Shown here one piece after another: positions 52,133 to 61,802 of a DNA stretch of 64,000 bases. The notes beneath the pieces were generated by a model. The model saw only the letters and a program-made list of their open reading frames with translations, was not told where the DNA came from and ran no database searches. Made by a program: the position numbers and the translations under genes. This DNA is from Blautia glucerasea (lineage in GTDB: Bacteria; Bacillota; Clostridia; Lachnospirales; Lachnospiraceae). Location of the stretch: positions 264,691 through 328,690 of the forward strand of contig NZ_JAJBMO010000002.1 in the NCBI RefSeq assembly GCF_020537505.1, read 5' to 3'. Positions within the stretch are counted from its first letter, which is position 1. Each line of letters opens with the position of its first letter.

Positions 52133-55100
52133 TTACTGCGTGAGCTGGTTCTCCACAAGATCCACGGAAACCAGCGTAGAAACGCCTTTCTCCTGCATAG
52201 TGATACCATAAAGCCGGTCTGCGGCATTCATGGTACCACGTCTGTGTGTTATTATAATAAATTGGGTGTTCTTCGTCAACTTCTGAAGATACCCTGCAAA
52301 ACGTCCAACGTTGGAATCGTCAAGCGCCGCCTCGATCTCATCCAGCAGACAGAAGGGAGATGGCTTCAGGTTCTGGATGGCAAACAGAAGGGCAATGGCT
52401 GTAAGCGCCTTTTCCCCACCGGAAAGCTGCATCATGTTCTGAAGCTTTTTGCCCGGCGGCTGGGAAATGATACGGATTCCTGCTTCCAGGATATCCACAT
52501 CCTCCTCAAGCTCCAGAGTGCCCTTACCGCCTCCAAACAGCTCCTTGAACGCCTTGTCAAACTCTCTCTGGATATCCTGGAATTTCTCAGTAAACTGCTT
52601 CCGCATTCCCTCATCCAGCTCCTGAATGATATTCTCAAGCTGCGCCTCTGCAGTCTTCAGATCCTCATACTGTCCGGAAAGGAACGCATGGCGCTCTGAA
52701 ATCTCCTTATATTCCTCAATAGCATTTACATTTACATTGCCAAGCTTGCGAATTTCATCCTTCACCTGGGCAATTTCCTTTTTCATGGCCTTCAGATCGT
52801 TCAGCTCTTCTTTCTTATATTGAAGGGCATTGTTCGGGGTGATCTCATATTCATTCCACATATAGGAAATCTGGGACTCCCGGTGCTCCTCCAGCTTCTC
52901 GATCTGGCTTTTCAGCCGGTAGCACTCTTTGTCCAGAAGGGAAATCCTGCCGGACAGCTCATCCCGCTTCTCAAAGAACGCCTTATGACTGGTATTCTTC
53001 TCATCCTTCACAGTCTGCCAGCTCTCCAGCTGCGCCTTCGCCTTCGTCTCATCCTGGGCAAGTGTGGCGATCACGGCCTCCAGATTCTCCACAGACTGCC
53101 GTTTCCGCTCATTCTCCTCCCCGCCAAGCTCCAGGGTCTCATGAATGTCTGCCTCCTCCTGATGAAGAGCCTCCATCTCATGATCCAAACGATTCAGGGT
53201 CTCTGCAGCGAAGCTTTCCTTCTGCTGGGCAGTGCTGGCTTCCAGGCGCAGGGCTTCCAGCTTCCTAGAAATCTCCTGTTCCTCTGTTTTCCAGTTTTCT
53301 AATTCTTCCTGTTTGTTCTGGATAAAAGTCTCCAGCTCTTTCTCATCCTGCTCAGAAGCCTTCAGTTCTTCGGCAATCTTGCTGTGATCAGCCTCCGCCT
53401 CCTCGATCTGACGGCGGATCTCCATCTGTTCTCTCTGGATTTCTCCATAACCAGCCTGGATTTCCCTGGTCTTAGCCTCTACCTGGTTAATATTCATCTT
53501 CGCGGTATTCTGTGCAACGTACTGCTGACGCAGCTTCTCCTGCAGATCTGCAATGGTATCACGCATAACATTACGCCTGCTCCGGTTGTCATTGATGGCC
53601 TTCTGCATATCGTCCATGTCTTTTCGGAGCGCTTTTACACTGGATTCCAGCTCTTCGATTTCACGGCGGCGGCCCAGAAGATTACTGTTATTCTTAAAGG
53701 AACCACCAGACATGGAACCACCCGGGCTGAAGGATTCTCCCTCCACCGTTACCATACGGAGGCTGTGCCTGTACTTTCTGGCAATGGCAATGGCATTGTC
53801 AATGTGGTCCACCACAAGCACGCGCCCCAGAAGATAGGTGGCAAGTCCTGCATATTCCGGACCTGTGGTCACCAGCTCACTGGCAAGCCCGATCACGCCA
53901 GGCTCTTTTAAGGCATCTCTCTGGGTAAAACCGCTTCTGGTATTAATACTGTTCAGCGGAAGAAAGGTGGCACGTCCGAAACGATTCTTTTTCAAAAATT
54001 CGATCATGCGCTTGGCGGTCTGCTCATTGTCTGTAACAATATTCTGAATACTTCCGCCAAGAGCTGTCTCGATGGCAATCTCGTACTCCTTATTTACCTG
54101 GATCAGATCTGCCACAACGCCCTTAATCCCAGGCACCCGGTCTTTCTGCTCCATAACACGGCGGATACTGTTTCCATATCCGTCATAACGCTCGGTAATA
54201 TTCTTCAAAGATTCCAGCCTGGAAGCCTCGCGGTGATACGCGCTCTGGCCGATCTCCATCTGGCTGTTCTGCTTCTTTAATTCATCTGTAATTTTATGTA
54301 CTTCATTATCCAGGCGCTGGCACTCTGCGTTCATATCCTGGATCAGGGTAGTAATTCCCTGAAATTTCTCCTTTGCCTTGGAAAGCTCTGTCTGCTGCTG
54401 GGCATCCTCTGTTTTCAAATGAAGCTGTCTCTGGCTGATTCCTGCCTTACGGATGTCGATCTGCTCCATCATGGTATCAAAACGCTGGGCTTTTCCCTTG
54501 GTAGTAGCACGGGTGTTGAGAAGCTCGATGATCTCGTTCTTGCCGTTCTCCACAGCCTGGGAGCATTCTTCGATCTGTGCCTGGATATTGGAAAGCCGGT
54601 CTTCCTCTGCTTCCTGGCGCTTCTTCGCTTCCAGAAGCGCTACATGAAGCTGGGATTTCTCTGCTTCCTGGTTCTCCAAAGCCTCCTGACGTTCCTTCAG
54701 GTCCGTCTCAATGGTCTGTAAACGGTTCTTATAGTGCTCCTCATTCTGCACACCAGCAGAAATCTGTTCCCGGAGGACCTTGATCTCACCGTCTAACTGC
54801 TGCCTGCGGATTGCCTTATTCTGTGTTTCCTCCCGAAGCTGATCCATCTGGACGTTTAACTGTTCCAGTTCTTCTTCCAGACGGTCATACTCCACCTTGG
54901 TCTGCCCGTAAGCCTTCTGGTTCTCTTCCAGTTCTTCATTTGCCTGGGTGTTCTTGGCATCCAGCTCCTTTAATTCACGGCTGGTCTCCTCGTTTTCCAG
55001 AAGGAAGCTGTTCACATCCAGTTCCCGCAGGGTATCTCTCCTGGCAAGATAGATCCTGGCAGTCTCAGACTGACGCTCCAGGGGGCCTAACTGTCTGGTA

Positions 55101-55693
55101 AGCTCGCTTAAAATATCGGTCACACGCACCAGGTTCGCCTGTTCGTCCTGCAGCTTCTTGATGGTGGCCGCCTTTCTTCGCTTAAACTTTACAATTCCGG
55201 CAGCCTCATCAAAAAGCTCACGGCGCTCCTCCGGCTTACCGCTTAAGATCTTGTCGATCTGGCCCTGTCCGATAATGGAATAGCCCTCTTTTCCAATACC
55301 GGTGTCGTAAAACATTTCATTAATGTCCTTCAGACGGCAGGCACTTCCATTGATCAGGTATTCACTCTCGCCGGAACGGTAAAGCCTTCGAGTGACCGTA
55401 ACTTCGTTGAAATCTACCGGAAGCTTGTGGTCACTGTTGTCCAGGGTAATGGCAACAGAGGCGAAGCTAAGCGGCTTTCTGGTCTCTGTTCCGGAAAAAA
55501 TAACATCCTGCATGTTTCCGCCTCGAAGCTGCTTGGCACTCTGCTCTCCAAGAACCCAGCGGACTGCATCTCCTACGTTACTTTTCCCACTTCCGTTAGG
55601 ACCAACAATTCCGGTAATTCCATTATGAAATTCGAAATTGATTTTCTGTGCAAAGGACTTAAACCCGTGCACTTCAATATTTTTTAAATACAT
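52133..55693 (-). CDS. smc: chromosome segregation protein SMC
   Basis: SMC is the ATPase of the bacterial condensin. The 1186-residue protein has Walker A GPNGSGKS (31-38), a long coiled coil, the hinge domain (about 500-680, with RNRFGRATFLPL and glycine-rich SPGGSMSGGS), a return coiled coil, the ABC signature LSGGEKALTAIALL near 1090 and Walker B CLLDEIEAALDD near 1118. AAGGA lies before the ATG. ScpA and ScpB, its partners, are encoded 50 kb away at the other end of this window. Confidence 0.98.
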   Translation of the reverse strand: MYLKNIEVHGFKSFAQKINFEFHNGITGIVGPNGSGKSNVGDAVRWVLGEQSAKQLRGGNMQDVIFSGTETRKPLSFASVAITLDNSDHKLPVDFNEVTVTRRLYRSGESEYLINGSACRLKDINEMFYDTGIGKEGYSIIGQGQIDKILSGKPEERRELFDEAAGIVKFKRRKAATIKKLQDEQANLVRVTDILSELTRQLGPLERQSETARIYLARRDTLRELDVNSFLLENEETSRELKELDAKNTQANEELEENQKAYGQTKVEYDRLEEELEQLNVQMDQLREETQNKAIRRQQLDGEIKVLREQISAGVQNEEHYKNRLQTIETDLKERQEALENQEAEKSQLHVALLEAKKRQEAEEDRLSNIQAQIEECSQAVENGKNEIIELLNTRATTKGKAQRFDTMMEQIDIRKAGISQRQLHLKTEDAQQQTELSKAKEKFQGITTLIQDMNAECQRLDNEVHKITDELKKQNSQMEIGQSAYHREASRLESLKNITERYDGYGNSIRRVMEQKDRVPGIKGVVADLIQVNKEYEIAIETALGGSIQNIVTDNEQTAKRMIEFLKKNRFGRATFLPLNSINTRSGFTQRDALKEPGVIGLASELVTTGPEYAGLATYLLGRVLVVDHIDNAIAIARKYRHSLRMVTVEGESFSPGGSMSGGSFKNNSNLLGRRREIEELESSVKALRKDMDDMQKAINDNRSRRNVMRDTIADLQEKLRQQYVAQNTAKMNINQVEAKTREIQAGYGEIQREQMEIRRQIEEAEADHSKIAEELKASEQDEKELETFIQNKQEELENWKTEEQEISRKLEALRLEASTAQQKESFAAETLNRLDHEMEALHQEEADIHETLELGGEENERKRQSVENLEAVIATLAQDETKAKAQLESWQTVKDEKNTSHKAFFEKRDELSGRISLLDKECYRLKSQIEKLEEHRESQISYMWNEYEITPNNALQYKKEELNDLKAMKKEIAQVKDEIRKLGNVNVNAIEEYKEISERHAFLSGQYEDLKTAEAQLENIIQELDEGMRKQFTEKFQDIQREFDKAFKELFGGGKGTLELEEDVDILEAGIRIISQPPGKKLQNMMQLSGGEKALTAIALLFAIQNLKPSPFCLLDEIEAALDDSNVGRFAGYLQKLTKNTQFIIITHRRGTMNAADRLYGITMQEKGVSTLVSVDLVENQLTQ

Positions 55694-55809
55694 GTATTCG
55701 AATCCTTGTTATTATTGTTATAAATTACTTGCATTATTTCACAAAATTCACAAGATGCGATATTTTAGTTATGATTTTCAGTCGTCTGTCATCCGCATAT
55801 ACTGCTTTC

Positions 55810-56493
55810 CTATTTCTTCATCTTACGGATTGCCTGGTAAGCAGCTTCCTGCTCTGCAGCTTTCTTGGTGTGGCCCACGCCGGTTCCCATTACCTGGCCG
55901 TTGACAAGAACATCTACGGTAAAGCTCTTATTGTGATCCGGACCTTCCTCCTTCATCAGACGGTACTCCACAAGATGAGTTCCTTTCTCCTGTACGATTT
56001 CCTGCAGGATGGTCTTGCTATCATAAAAGAGCTGTTTGTTCTCAAGATCGTTCAGAATAAATTTCAGAACGAACTCCTTTGCACTAGCAAAACCACCGTC
56101 CAGATAAATAGCTCCAAGCAGAGCCTCTGTTGCATCGGAAACGATAGAGTCCCGGTTTCTGCCACCGGTCATGTCCTCCCCCTTGCCCAAAAGCAGATAC
56201 TGGGGCAGGCCAAAATCTCTTGCACAGTAAGCAAGACTTGGCTCACAGACCAGGCTGGCTCTCTTCTTGGTCAGCTCACCTTCCGGGATCTGGGTGAATT
56301 TCTTGTAAAGAAAATCGCTGCTGATCAGCTCTAACACTGCATCTCCAAGAAACTCCAGACGTTCATTGCAGCCTGCCTTGCCAAGCTTCTTCTCATTGGC
56401 ATAGGAGCTGTGTGTCAGTGCAAGGATGAGAAGGCTCTTGTTCCTGAATTCATAACCTATGCGGGTTTCCAATACTTTTAACTTTTTTTCCAT
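55810..56493 (-). CDS. rnc: ribonuclease III
   Basis: RNase III cuts double-stranded RNA in rRNA and mRNA processing. The 227-residue protein has the endonuclease signature NERLEFLGDAVL near residues 39-50, the second acidic cluster DATEALLGAIYLD near 113-125 and a C-terminal double-stranded RNA-binding domain ending AAEQEAAYQAI. The ATG at 56493 has GGAAGGAAG upstream; an in-frame opening to 56577 is unsupported. It is 116 bp before smc. Confidence 0.97.
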   Translation of the reverse strand: MEKKLKVLETRIGYEFRNKSLLILALTHSSYANEKKLGKAGCNERLEFLGDAVLELISSDFLYKKFTQIPEGELTKKRASLVCEPSLAYCARDFGLPQYLLLGKGEDMTGGRNRDSIVSDATEALLGAIYLDGGFASAKEFVLKFILNDLENKQLFYDSKTILQEIVQEKGTHLVEYRLMKEEGPDHNKSFTVDVLVNGQVMGTGVGHTKKAAEQEAAYQAIRKMKK

Positions 56494-56732
56494 AATAAAC
56501 TTCCTTCCCTTTGACAAACTGGCTATTCTGCCGGCAGGTCTTTGCCGGAAAATCTGCTGCCGCGTATCGATGTTCACGCCTGCAAAGCCAGATTGTCAGT
56601 GTTTCTTTATTAAAAACAGGCCAGACTTTTTACAGTTACTGTCTGCCTTAAAGCAGATTAGCCAGATCTGACTGCGGTCTTCGGATATTGTTCCCCTGTC
56701 CCCAGTCAGTCTGGATAAAAATTTTGCTGCAA
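56494..56732 (-). other. plsX-rnc gap with hairpins and no acpP
   Basis: This 239 bp stretch holds no plausible coding frame. On the minus strand it shows CCAGACTGACTG / CAGTCAGATCTGG (a 12-13 bp stem with a long loop, 56661-56720) and, next to rnc, CAGAC/GTCTG followed by TTTTT (56612-56640), which may end the plsX transcript. The acyl carrier protein gene that usually sits here is absent. Confidence 0.6.
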
Positions 56733-57761
56733 TTATGCTTCTTTCCCAGTAGTCTCTTCCACCATATGGGCTGCGATCTTCTCGTTGATCTTCTGCTGCC
56801 TGAACTGGACACACTGGAAAATAGCGTGACGGATTTCAACAGCCCTGGCACTGCCGTGTGTCTTCACAACCAGTCCCTTCAGGCCAAGAAGAGGTGCTCC
56901 GCCGTACTCACTTGCATCAAATGTCTTCAGGGTCTCCTTGATGGCAGGCTTCACAAGAAGGGCACCCACTTTGCTGCGGGTATCCCTCATAAGGCCAGTC
57001 TTGATCATCTTCATAAAGGTACTTCCAAGTCCCTCGTAAAGCTTCAGGATCACATTTCCCACAAATGCTTCGCAGACGATCACATCTGCATAACCAGCCG
57101 GGATATCCCTTGCCTCAATGCTTCCGATGAAATTGATTCCCGGGCATTCTTTCAGAAGAGGAAATGTCTCCTTCACAAGTGCATTTCCCTTTTCTTCCTC
57201 TGCACCAATATTTACAATGGCAACACGGGGATTCTTGATTCCCACTACATCTTCCATATAAATGGAACCCATCTTCGCAAACTGTACCAGATGCTCTGGC
57301 CGGGCATCTACATTGGCACCACAGTCAATGAGAAGGGATACTCCCTTCTGGGTAGGGATCAACGGGGCCAGCGGCGGACGCTGTACACCTTTGCTTCTTC
57401 CTACGATTACCTGACCACCTACCAAGATGGCGCCTGAGCTTCCAGAGGAAACAAAGGCTTCTGCTTCCTGCTTCTTCACAAGATTCAGGCCTACCACAAT
57501 GGAAGAATCCTTCTTCTTACGGATTGCCAGAACCGGGGGCTCTGCTGTCTCGATCACCTCGGTGGTATTTACAATCTGGATTCTTTCTTTGGGGTAATTC
57601 TGAAATTTACTCAGCTCATTCTCAATCACTTCCTGCTTACCGGTAAGGATCACTACAATGTCCTCTCTCTCGGTAACAGCCTCTACAGCTGCTTTCACAG
57701 GCTCTGCCGGAGCGTTATCTCCGCCCATGGCATCTACTACTACTCTAACTGTCTCTGCCAT
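56733..57761 (-). CDS. plsX: phosphate acyltransferase PlsX
   Basis: PlsX makes acyl-phosphate from acyl-carrier protein, the first step of phospholipid synthesis in most Gram-positive bacteria (followed by PlsY). The 342-residue protein starts with the V-x-VDAMGGDNAP motif (residues 6-16) and has the GSSGAILVGG block near 128-137 and DCGAN near 170. AAAAGGAG stands before the ATG. It has its own promoter, divergent from selC. Confidence 0.97.
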   Translation of the reverse strand: MAETVRVVVDAMGGDNAPAEPVKAAVEAVTEREDIVVILTGKQEVIENELSKFQNYPKERIQIVNTTEVIETAEPPVLAIRKKKDSSIVVGLNLVKKQEAEAFVSSGSSGAILVGGQVIVGRSKGVQRPPLAPLIPTQKGVSLLIDCGANVDARPEHLVQFAKMGSIYMEDVVGIKNPRVAIVNIGAEEEKGNALVKETFPLLKECPGINFIGSIEARDIPAGYADVIVCEAFVGNVILKLYEGLGSTFMKMIKTGLMRDTRSKVGALLVKPAIKETLKTFDASEYGGAPLLGLKGLVVKTHGSARAVEIRHAIFQCVQFRQQKINEKIAAHMVEETTGKEA

Positions 57762-57783
57762 ATTTTTCTCCTTTTAGGATACG

Positions 57784-57852
57784 GTTACGGTTCACTCTAT
57801 TTCTGGCAGCATCCTTTGCAAAATGATGTCCGTGAACAGCAACTGATTGCTC
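57784..57852 (+). repeat. family A-like inverted repeat in the plsX leader
   Basis: GTTACGGTTCAC near the left end and GTGAACAGCAAC near the right end form outer arms like those of family A, but the core differs. Transcribed as part of the plsX leader. Confidence 0.45.
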
Positions 57853-57911
57853 TTTAATACTGTAATTCGGTAATGCAAAAATAAAATACCTATAATATCC
57901 CGAATAATATT

Positions 57912-57941
57912 ATTCTACTTTATCTGCCCCCGCTTAGTCAA
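57912..57941 (-). promoter_or_regulatory. sigma-A promoter for plsX
   Basis: TTGACT, an 18 bp spacer and TAGAAT on the minus strand, giving a leader of about 145 nt. Its -35 box is 16 bp from that of the selC promoter. Confidence 0.78.
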
Positions 57942-57957
57942 TAGGGAATCCAAGAAG

Positions 57958-57986
57958 TTGACGAAACCGCCAATCTCCGCTATACT
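57958..57986 (+). promoter_or_regulatory. sigma-A promoter for selC
   Basis: TTGACG, a 17 bp spacer and TATACT, ending 6 bp before the first base of the tRNA, so transcription starts almost at the mature 5' end. Confidence 0.88.
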
Positions 57987-57992
57987 CTCACT

Positions 57993-58089
57993 GGGAGCAG
58001 ATAGGTGCCGGTGTGCCTCCTGGTCTTCAAAACCAGTGTGGGGCGCTAATCACGTCCCGGATGGGTTCGATTCCCATATGTTCCCGCCA
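57993..58089 (+). tRNA. selC: selenocysteine tRNA (anticodon TCA)
   Basis: The 97-base gene, CCA encoded, folds as a tRNA-Sec: an 8 bp-type acceptor stem (GGGAGCA.. with ..TGTTCCC, some wobble), a D stem of 6 pairs with a 4-base loop, an anticodon stem CTGGT/ACCAG with loop CTTCAAA (TCA at 58027-58029), a long variable arm (GGGGCG/CGTCCC) and a 5 bp T stem ATGGG/CCCAT around TTCGATT. The UCA anticodon reads UGA. It is charged with serine and converted by SelA. It converges on selB, 52 bp away. Confidence 0.96.
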
Positions 58090-58141
58090 AAATATATACA
58101 TTTTGTCTTTCTTTCGCAGGACTCTCACACCAGGCAGCTGA

Positions 58142-59752
58142 CTACCTGGCTTTTCCCAACACTCTCGTCCCATTTTCCATAACCGTAATCCGTTCCTTGT
58201 CGAAGCCTTCCAGCAACGTAATGGCACATTTTCTCGATATCCCCAGCCGGTCACGAAATTCACCGGTCTGGATCACCCCTTTTTCTTCATATATTAACCG
58301 TACCATATCCAATGCTTTCTCACGGATTTCGCTGTGCATATAGTGCTTTTCGTCAAAGCGTACCAGCTGGCCTCCCCGCACCATTGCAAAGAAGATTCCG
58401 GAAAAATCCTTTTCCTTGGAAAAGACGCTTTTTACTTCATCGGTCAATGGCGGGGTAAAACCAGATTTCAGGTATAATTCCTGTAAACGAAGGAATGTTG
58501 TATTGACAGGGATTTCTTTTGCTGCCTGTTCTGCTGCCTTGGAACAGATGGTTTTTTTCTTTCCTATAGGACAGAAACTATCTTCCTGATTTTCCTGTCT
58601 TCTACGCCGCTTCACAGCATTTGGATTCAACACAACACCGCCGCCGATGGTCTCCACCGGCGAATAAAATCTTATGACAAAATGGTCCCCCGTCTTCATT
58701 GCTGTGGTCTGTTCCATCCGAAGCTGAACCACAGCCTCTTCTCCTGGCTTCAATATTTCCCGATCAAATAAAATCACTTTACACACAAGCTCTGCTGCCC
58801 CGTGATAAAGATGTACCCGGGTACCGTTTTTTATAGAACGATGTGCGGACCTCAGCAGGCGCAGCCGCACATCTGCCATCATAGTACTCTCCATACTCCC
58901 GGCAGCTGCCAGGATCTCCCCTCTGGAAATCTCATCCTTTCCAATTCCAGGAAGATTTACAGCGACCCGCTGCCCGGGAAAGGCTCTTGTGGTTTCCTCA
59001 CCATGAACCTGAATGCTGCGGATTTTTACTTTTCCGCCACGGGGATATAGCATGGCGTCAGAATCCAATTCCAGAATACCGTCAAGCAGCGTACCGGTGA
59101 TAATGGTGCCAAATCCCTTTAATGAAAATACACGATCTATTGGCAGACGATACTTTACTACTTTTCCTTCATCAACCAATCCACTTTCTCTTTTGACAAG
59201 GCTCAATGTGTCCTCGCCATCCGCATTCACACACAGCTTCCACAGCTTTTCCCGAAGTTCTTCAATCCCCCGTCCATCCACAGCACTGGCTGCCACCACG
59301 TCTGCATTTTCCAGAAACGTCCCCCGGACAAGCTTCTGGATTTCCTCCCGAAGTCCCGCTTTCCACTCCAGATCTGCTTTCGTAATCACCACAATACCAG
59401 TACAGATTCCAAGAAGGGAAAGGATTTCTAGATGTTCCCGTGTCTGGGGCATAACGCCCGCATCCGCCGCGGTCACCAGCATGGCAATGTCAATTCCGCC
59501 AGCCCCTGCCAGCATATTCTTTATAAACCTTTCATGCCCGGGCACATCAATAATCCCAGCCCTGGTACCATCTGGGAGGTTCAGAAAAGCGAACCCATTT
59601 TCAATTGTAATTCCCCGCTTTTTTTCCTCTGCCAGACGGTCTGTATCCTTACCTGTCAGTGCCTTCACCAGACAGGTCTTGCCGTGATCAATATGCCCGG
59701 CAGTGCCTATGATCCTATACCTCTTCTTCTCCATATCCTTTTCCAATTTCAT
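58142..59752 (-). CDS. selB: selenocysteine-specific elongation factor SelB (short form)
   Basis: SelB carries Sec-tRNA(Sec) to UGA codons marked by an mRNA hairpin. The 536-residue protein has the GTPase motifs GHIDHGKT (about 19-26), [12 protein letters not shown], and TKAD, EF-Tu-like domains II and III, and C-terminal winged helices ending in the typical [16 protein letters not shown] block. Characterised bacterial SelB proteins have about 610-640 residues; the shortfall lies between the domain III end and the last two winged helices. The first ATG (59752) and the one six codons later are both possible; neither has a strong site. It is encoded next to selC, but selA and selD are not in the window. 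Confidence 0.95.
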   Translation of the reverse strand: MKLEKDMEKKRYRIIGTAGHIDHGKTCLVKALTGKDTDRLAEEKKRGITIENGFAFLNLPDGTRAGIIDVPGHERFIKNMLAGAGGIDIAMLVTAADAGVMPQTREHLEILSLLGICTGIVVITKADLEWKAGLREEIQKLVRGTFLENADVVAASAVDGRGIEELREKLWKLCVNADGEDTLSLVKRESGLVDEGKVVKYRLPIDRVFSLKGFGTIITGTLLDGILELDSDAMLYPRGGKVKIRSIQVHGEETTRAFPGQRVAVNLPGIGKDEISRGEILAAAGSMESTMMADVRLRLLRSAHRSIKNGTRVHLYHGAAELVCKVILFDREILKPGEEAVVQLRMEQTTAMKTGDHFVIRFYSPVETIGGGVVLNPNAVKRRRRQENQEDSFCPIGKKKTICSKAAEQAAKEIPVNTTFLRLQELYLKSGFTPPLTDEVKSVFSKEKDFSGIFFAMVRGGQLVRFDEKHYMHSEIREKALDMVRLIYEEKGVIQTGEFRDRLGISRKCAITLLEGFDKERITVMENGTRVLGKAR

Positions 59753-59850
59753 TTACTCTAAATAAATCAATACAACAAACAGCTTCAAGAAACGGGATAA
59801 CACATCCTCTGATGCCAAAATCATACCTGCAATAATCTTTTAAAGAAACA

Positions 59851-59875
59851 GCGCGAAGAATCCACTTCTCCGCGC
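59851..59875 (-). terminator. terminator of glmS
   Basis: GCGCG-AGAA pairs with TTCT-CGCGC (10 bp stem, 5-base loop) and is followed by TGTTTCTTT on the minus strand. Confidence 0.85.
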
Positions 59876-59946
59876 CATTCTCATATTTATAACAATATTG
59901 TCATTTTTCCATTCTTATATCTGTAAGATGAATTAATTTTATAACA

Positions 59947-61785
59947 TCATTCTACTGTAACAGACTTTGCCAGGTTTCTCGGCTTATCCACATCCAGACC
60001 TTTGGCAACGCTGACATAATAGCCCATAAGCTGCAGCGGCACAATGGCAAGGCTGGTAGTAAAATATTTCTCTGTCTTCGGAACATATACTGAGAAATCA
60101 GCCGTATCCTCAATGCTGTAATTGCCATAGCTGGTCAGTCCCATAAGGTAAGCGCCACGGCTCTTTACCTCAACCATATTGCTGAGCGTCTTCTCAAAAA
60201 GCTCCTTCTGTGTCATCACACCGATCACCAGAGTGCCATTCTCCACCAGACTGATGGTTCCATGCTTCAGCTCGCCTGCAGCGTAAGCCTCAGAATGAAT
60301 ATAACTGATCTCCTTCATCTTCAGGCTTCCCTCCATGCTGATGGCATAATCGATACCACGTCCGATGAAGAAAATATCATGGGCATTTGCATACTTGCTT
60401 GCGAACCACTGGATACGCTCCTTATCATCCAGGACACGGCTGATCTTATCCGGCAGTGTCTCCATCTCTTTAAGAAGGCTCTCTGCGCGGCTCTCTTCCA
60501 GTCTTCCCTGAACAAAGGCGCTCTGGATGGCCAGCAGATACATGGCGATCAGCTGGGTGCTGTAAGCCTTGGTAGTAGCAACGGAAATTTCCGGGCCTGC
60601 ATAAGTATATAGGGTATAGTCGCTCTCTCTTGCAATACTGGAGCCAACTACATTCACAACGCTAAGTACCGGCACATTTCTCTCCCTGGCAAGACGAAGA
60701 GCCGCCAGGCTGTCTGCAGTCTCACCGGACTGGGAAATGATCACCACCATGGAATCCTCCACAAGGATCGGGTCACGGTAGCGGAACTCAGAAGCCACAT
60801 CCACCTCAACGGGAATCTTCGCCATAGACTCGATCACATATTTTCCAACCATGCCTACATGGTAAGCAGAACCACAGGCAATGATATAAATACGTTTCAG
60901 GGACGCCAGCTTCTCATCAGTAAGTCCGGTCTCGGAAAGATCAATGTGACCGTCTTTTACATAAGCTCCAATGGTATCCTGAACAGCCTTAGGCTGCTCA
61001 TGAATCTCCTTGAGCATGAAGTGCTCATAGCCGCCTTTCTCAGCAGCTGCTGCATCCCACTGGATCTCTACAACATCTTTTTCGATTTCTTCACGGTCAA
61101 TATTGTAGAAATGAACCTCATCACGGGAGAGCTCCGCGATCTCAAGGTTGCCGATGTAGCAAACCTTTCTGGTCTGATCCAGGATTGCCGGAACATCAGA
61201 TGCGATCAGGCTTCCTGTCTCACTTTTTCCAATGATCAGCGGGCTGTCCTTACGGGCTGCAAATAATTTGCCCGGATAGTCCTTAAAAATAACGCCAAAA
61301 GCATAAGAACCGCGGATACGGAGCATGGCTCTGGAAATAGCCTCCAGGGGAGTGCCGGTTTTCTTGTAATAATAATCCACCAGCTTTACAGCAACTTCTG
61401 TATCCGTCTGAGAATAGAATGTATAACCAGAGCGAAGAAGCTTGGTCTTCAGCTCCTGGTAGTTCTCAATAATTCCGTTGTGGACAAGTACCACAGACTT
61501 GTCATCTGTGCAGTGAGGATGGGCATTGGTCTCAGAAGGCTCTCCGTGAGTGGCCCAGCGGGTGTGGCCGATACCACAGGTACCTGGTACTGCGGAACCA
61601 CCGTCTGTTTTCTCAATAAGTGTCTTCAGACGGCCCTTGGCTTTCACAATGGCGATCTTCTCTGTCTCCTCATTCCGGACTGCGATACCAGCTGAATCGT
61701 AACCTCTGTACTCCAGCTTGGAAAGGCCCATCAGCAAAATCGGTGCCGCCTGCTCATCTCCTACATAACCAACAATTCCACACAT
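59947..61785 (-). CDS. glmS: glutamine-fructose-6-phosphate aminotransferase (isomerising)
   Basis: GlmS makes glucosamine 6-phosphate, the start of UDP-GlcNAc for peptidoglycan. The 612-residue protein starts MCGIVGYVG so that Cys2 is the glutaminase nucleophile, followed by the class II glutaminase domain (1-240) and two SIS sugar-isomerase domains (about 290-430 and 460-600) ending in the family's KSVTVE tail. GGAGG stands 7 bp before this ATG; an in-frame opening to 61860 would move the Cys from its required place. It follows the sugar transferase gene by 17 bp, leaving no room for the self-cleaving glmS ribozyme common in Firmicutes. Confidence 0.98.
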   Translation of the reverse strand: MCGIVGYVGDEQAAPILLMGLSKLEYRGYDSAGIAVRNEETEKIAIVKAKGRLKTLIEKTDGGSAVPGTCGIGHTRWATHGEPSETNAHPHCTDDKSVVLVHNGIIENYQELKTKLLRSGYTFYSQTDTEVAVKLVDYYYKKTGTPLEAISRAMLRIRGSYAFGVIFKDYPGKLFAARKDSPLIIGKSETGSLIASDVPAILDQTRKVCYIGNLEIAELSRDEVHFYNIDREEIEKDVVEIQWDAAAAEKGGYEHFMLKEIHEQPKAVQDTIGAYVKDGHIDLSETGLTDEKLASLKRIYIIACGSAYHVGMVGKYVIESMAKIPVEVDVASEFRYRDPILVEDSMVVIISQSGETADSLAALRLARERNVPVLSVVNVVGSSIARESDYTLYTYAGPEISVATTKAYSTQLIAMYLLAIQSAFVQGRLEESRAESLLKEMETLPDKISRVLDDKERIQWFASKYANAHDIFFIGRGIDYAISMEGSLKMKEISYIHSEAYAAGELKHGTISLVENGTLVIGVMTQKELFEKTLSNMVEVKSRGAYLMGLTSYGNYSIEDTADFSVYVPKTEKYFTTSLAIVPLQLMGYYVSVAKGLDVDKPRNLAKSVTVE

Positions 61786-61802
61786 AAAATTTCCTCCTCG
61801 TC

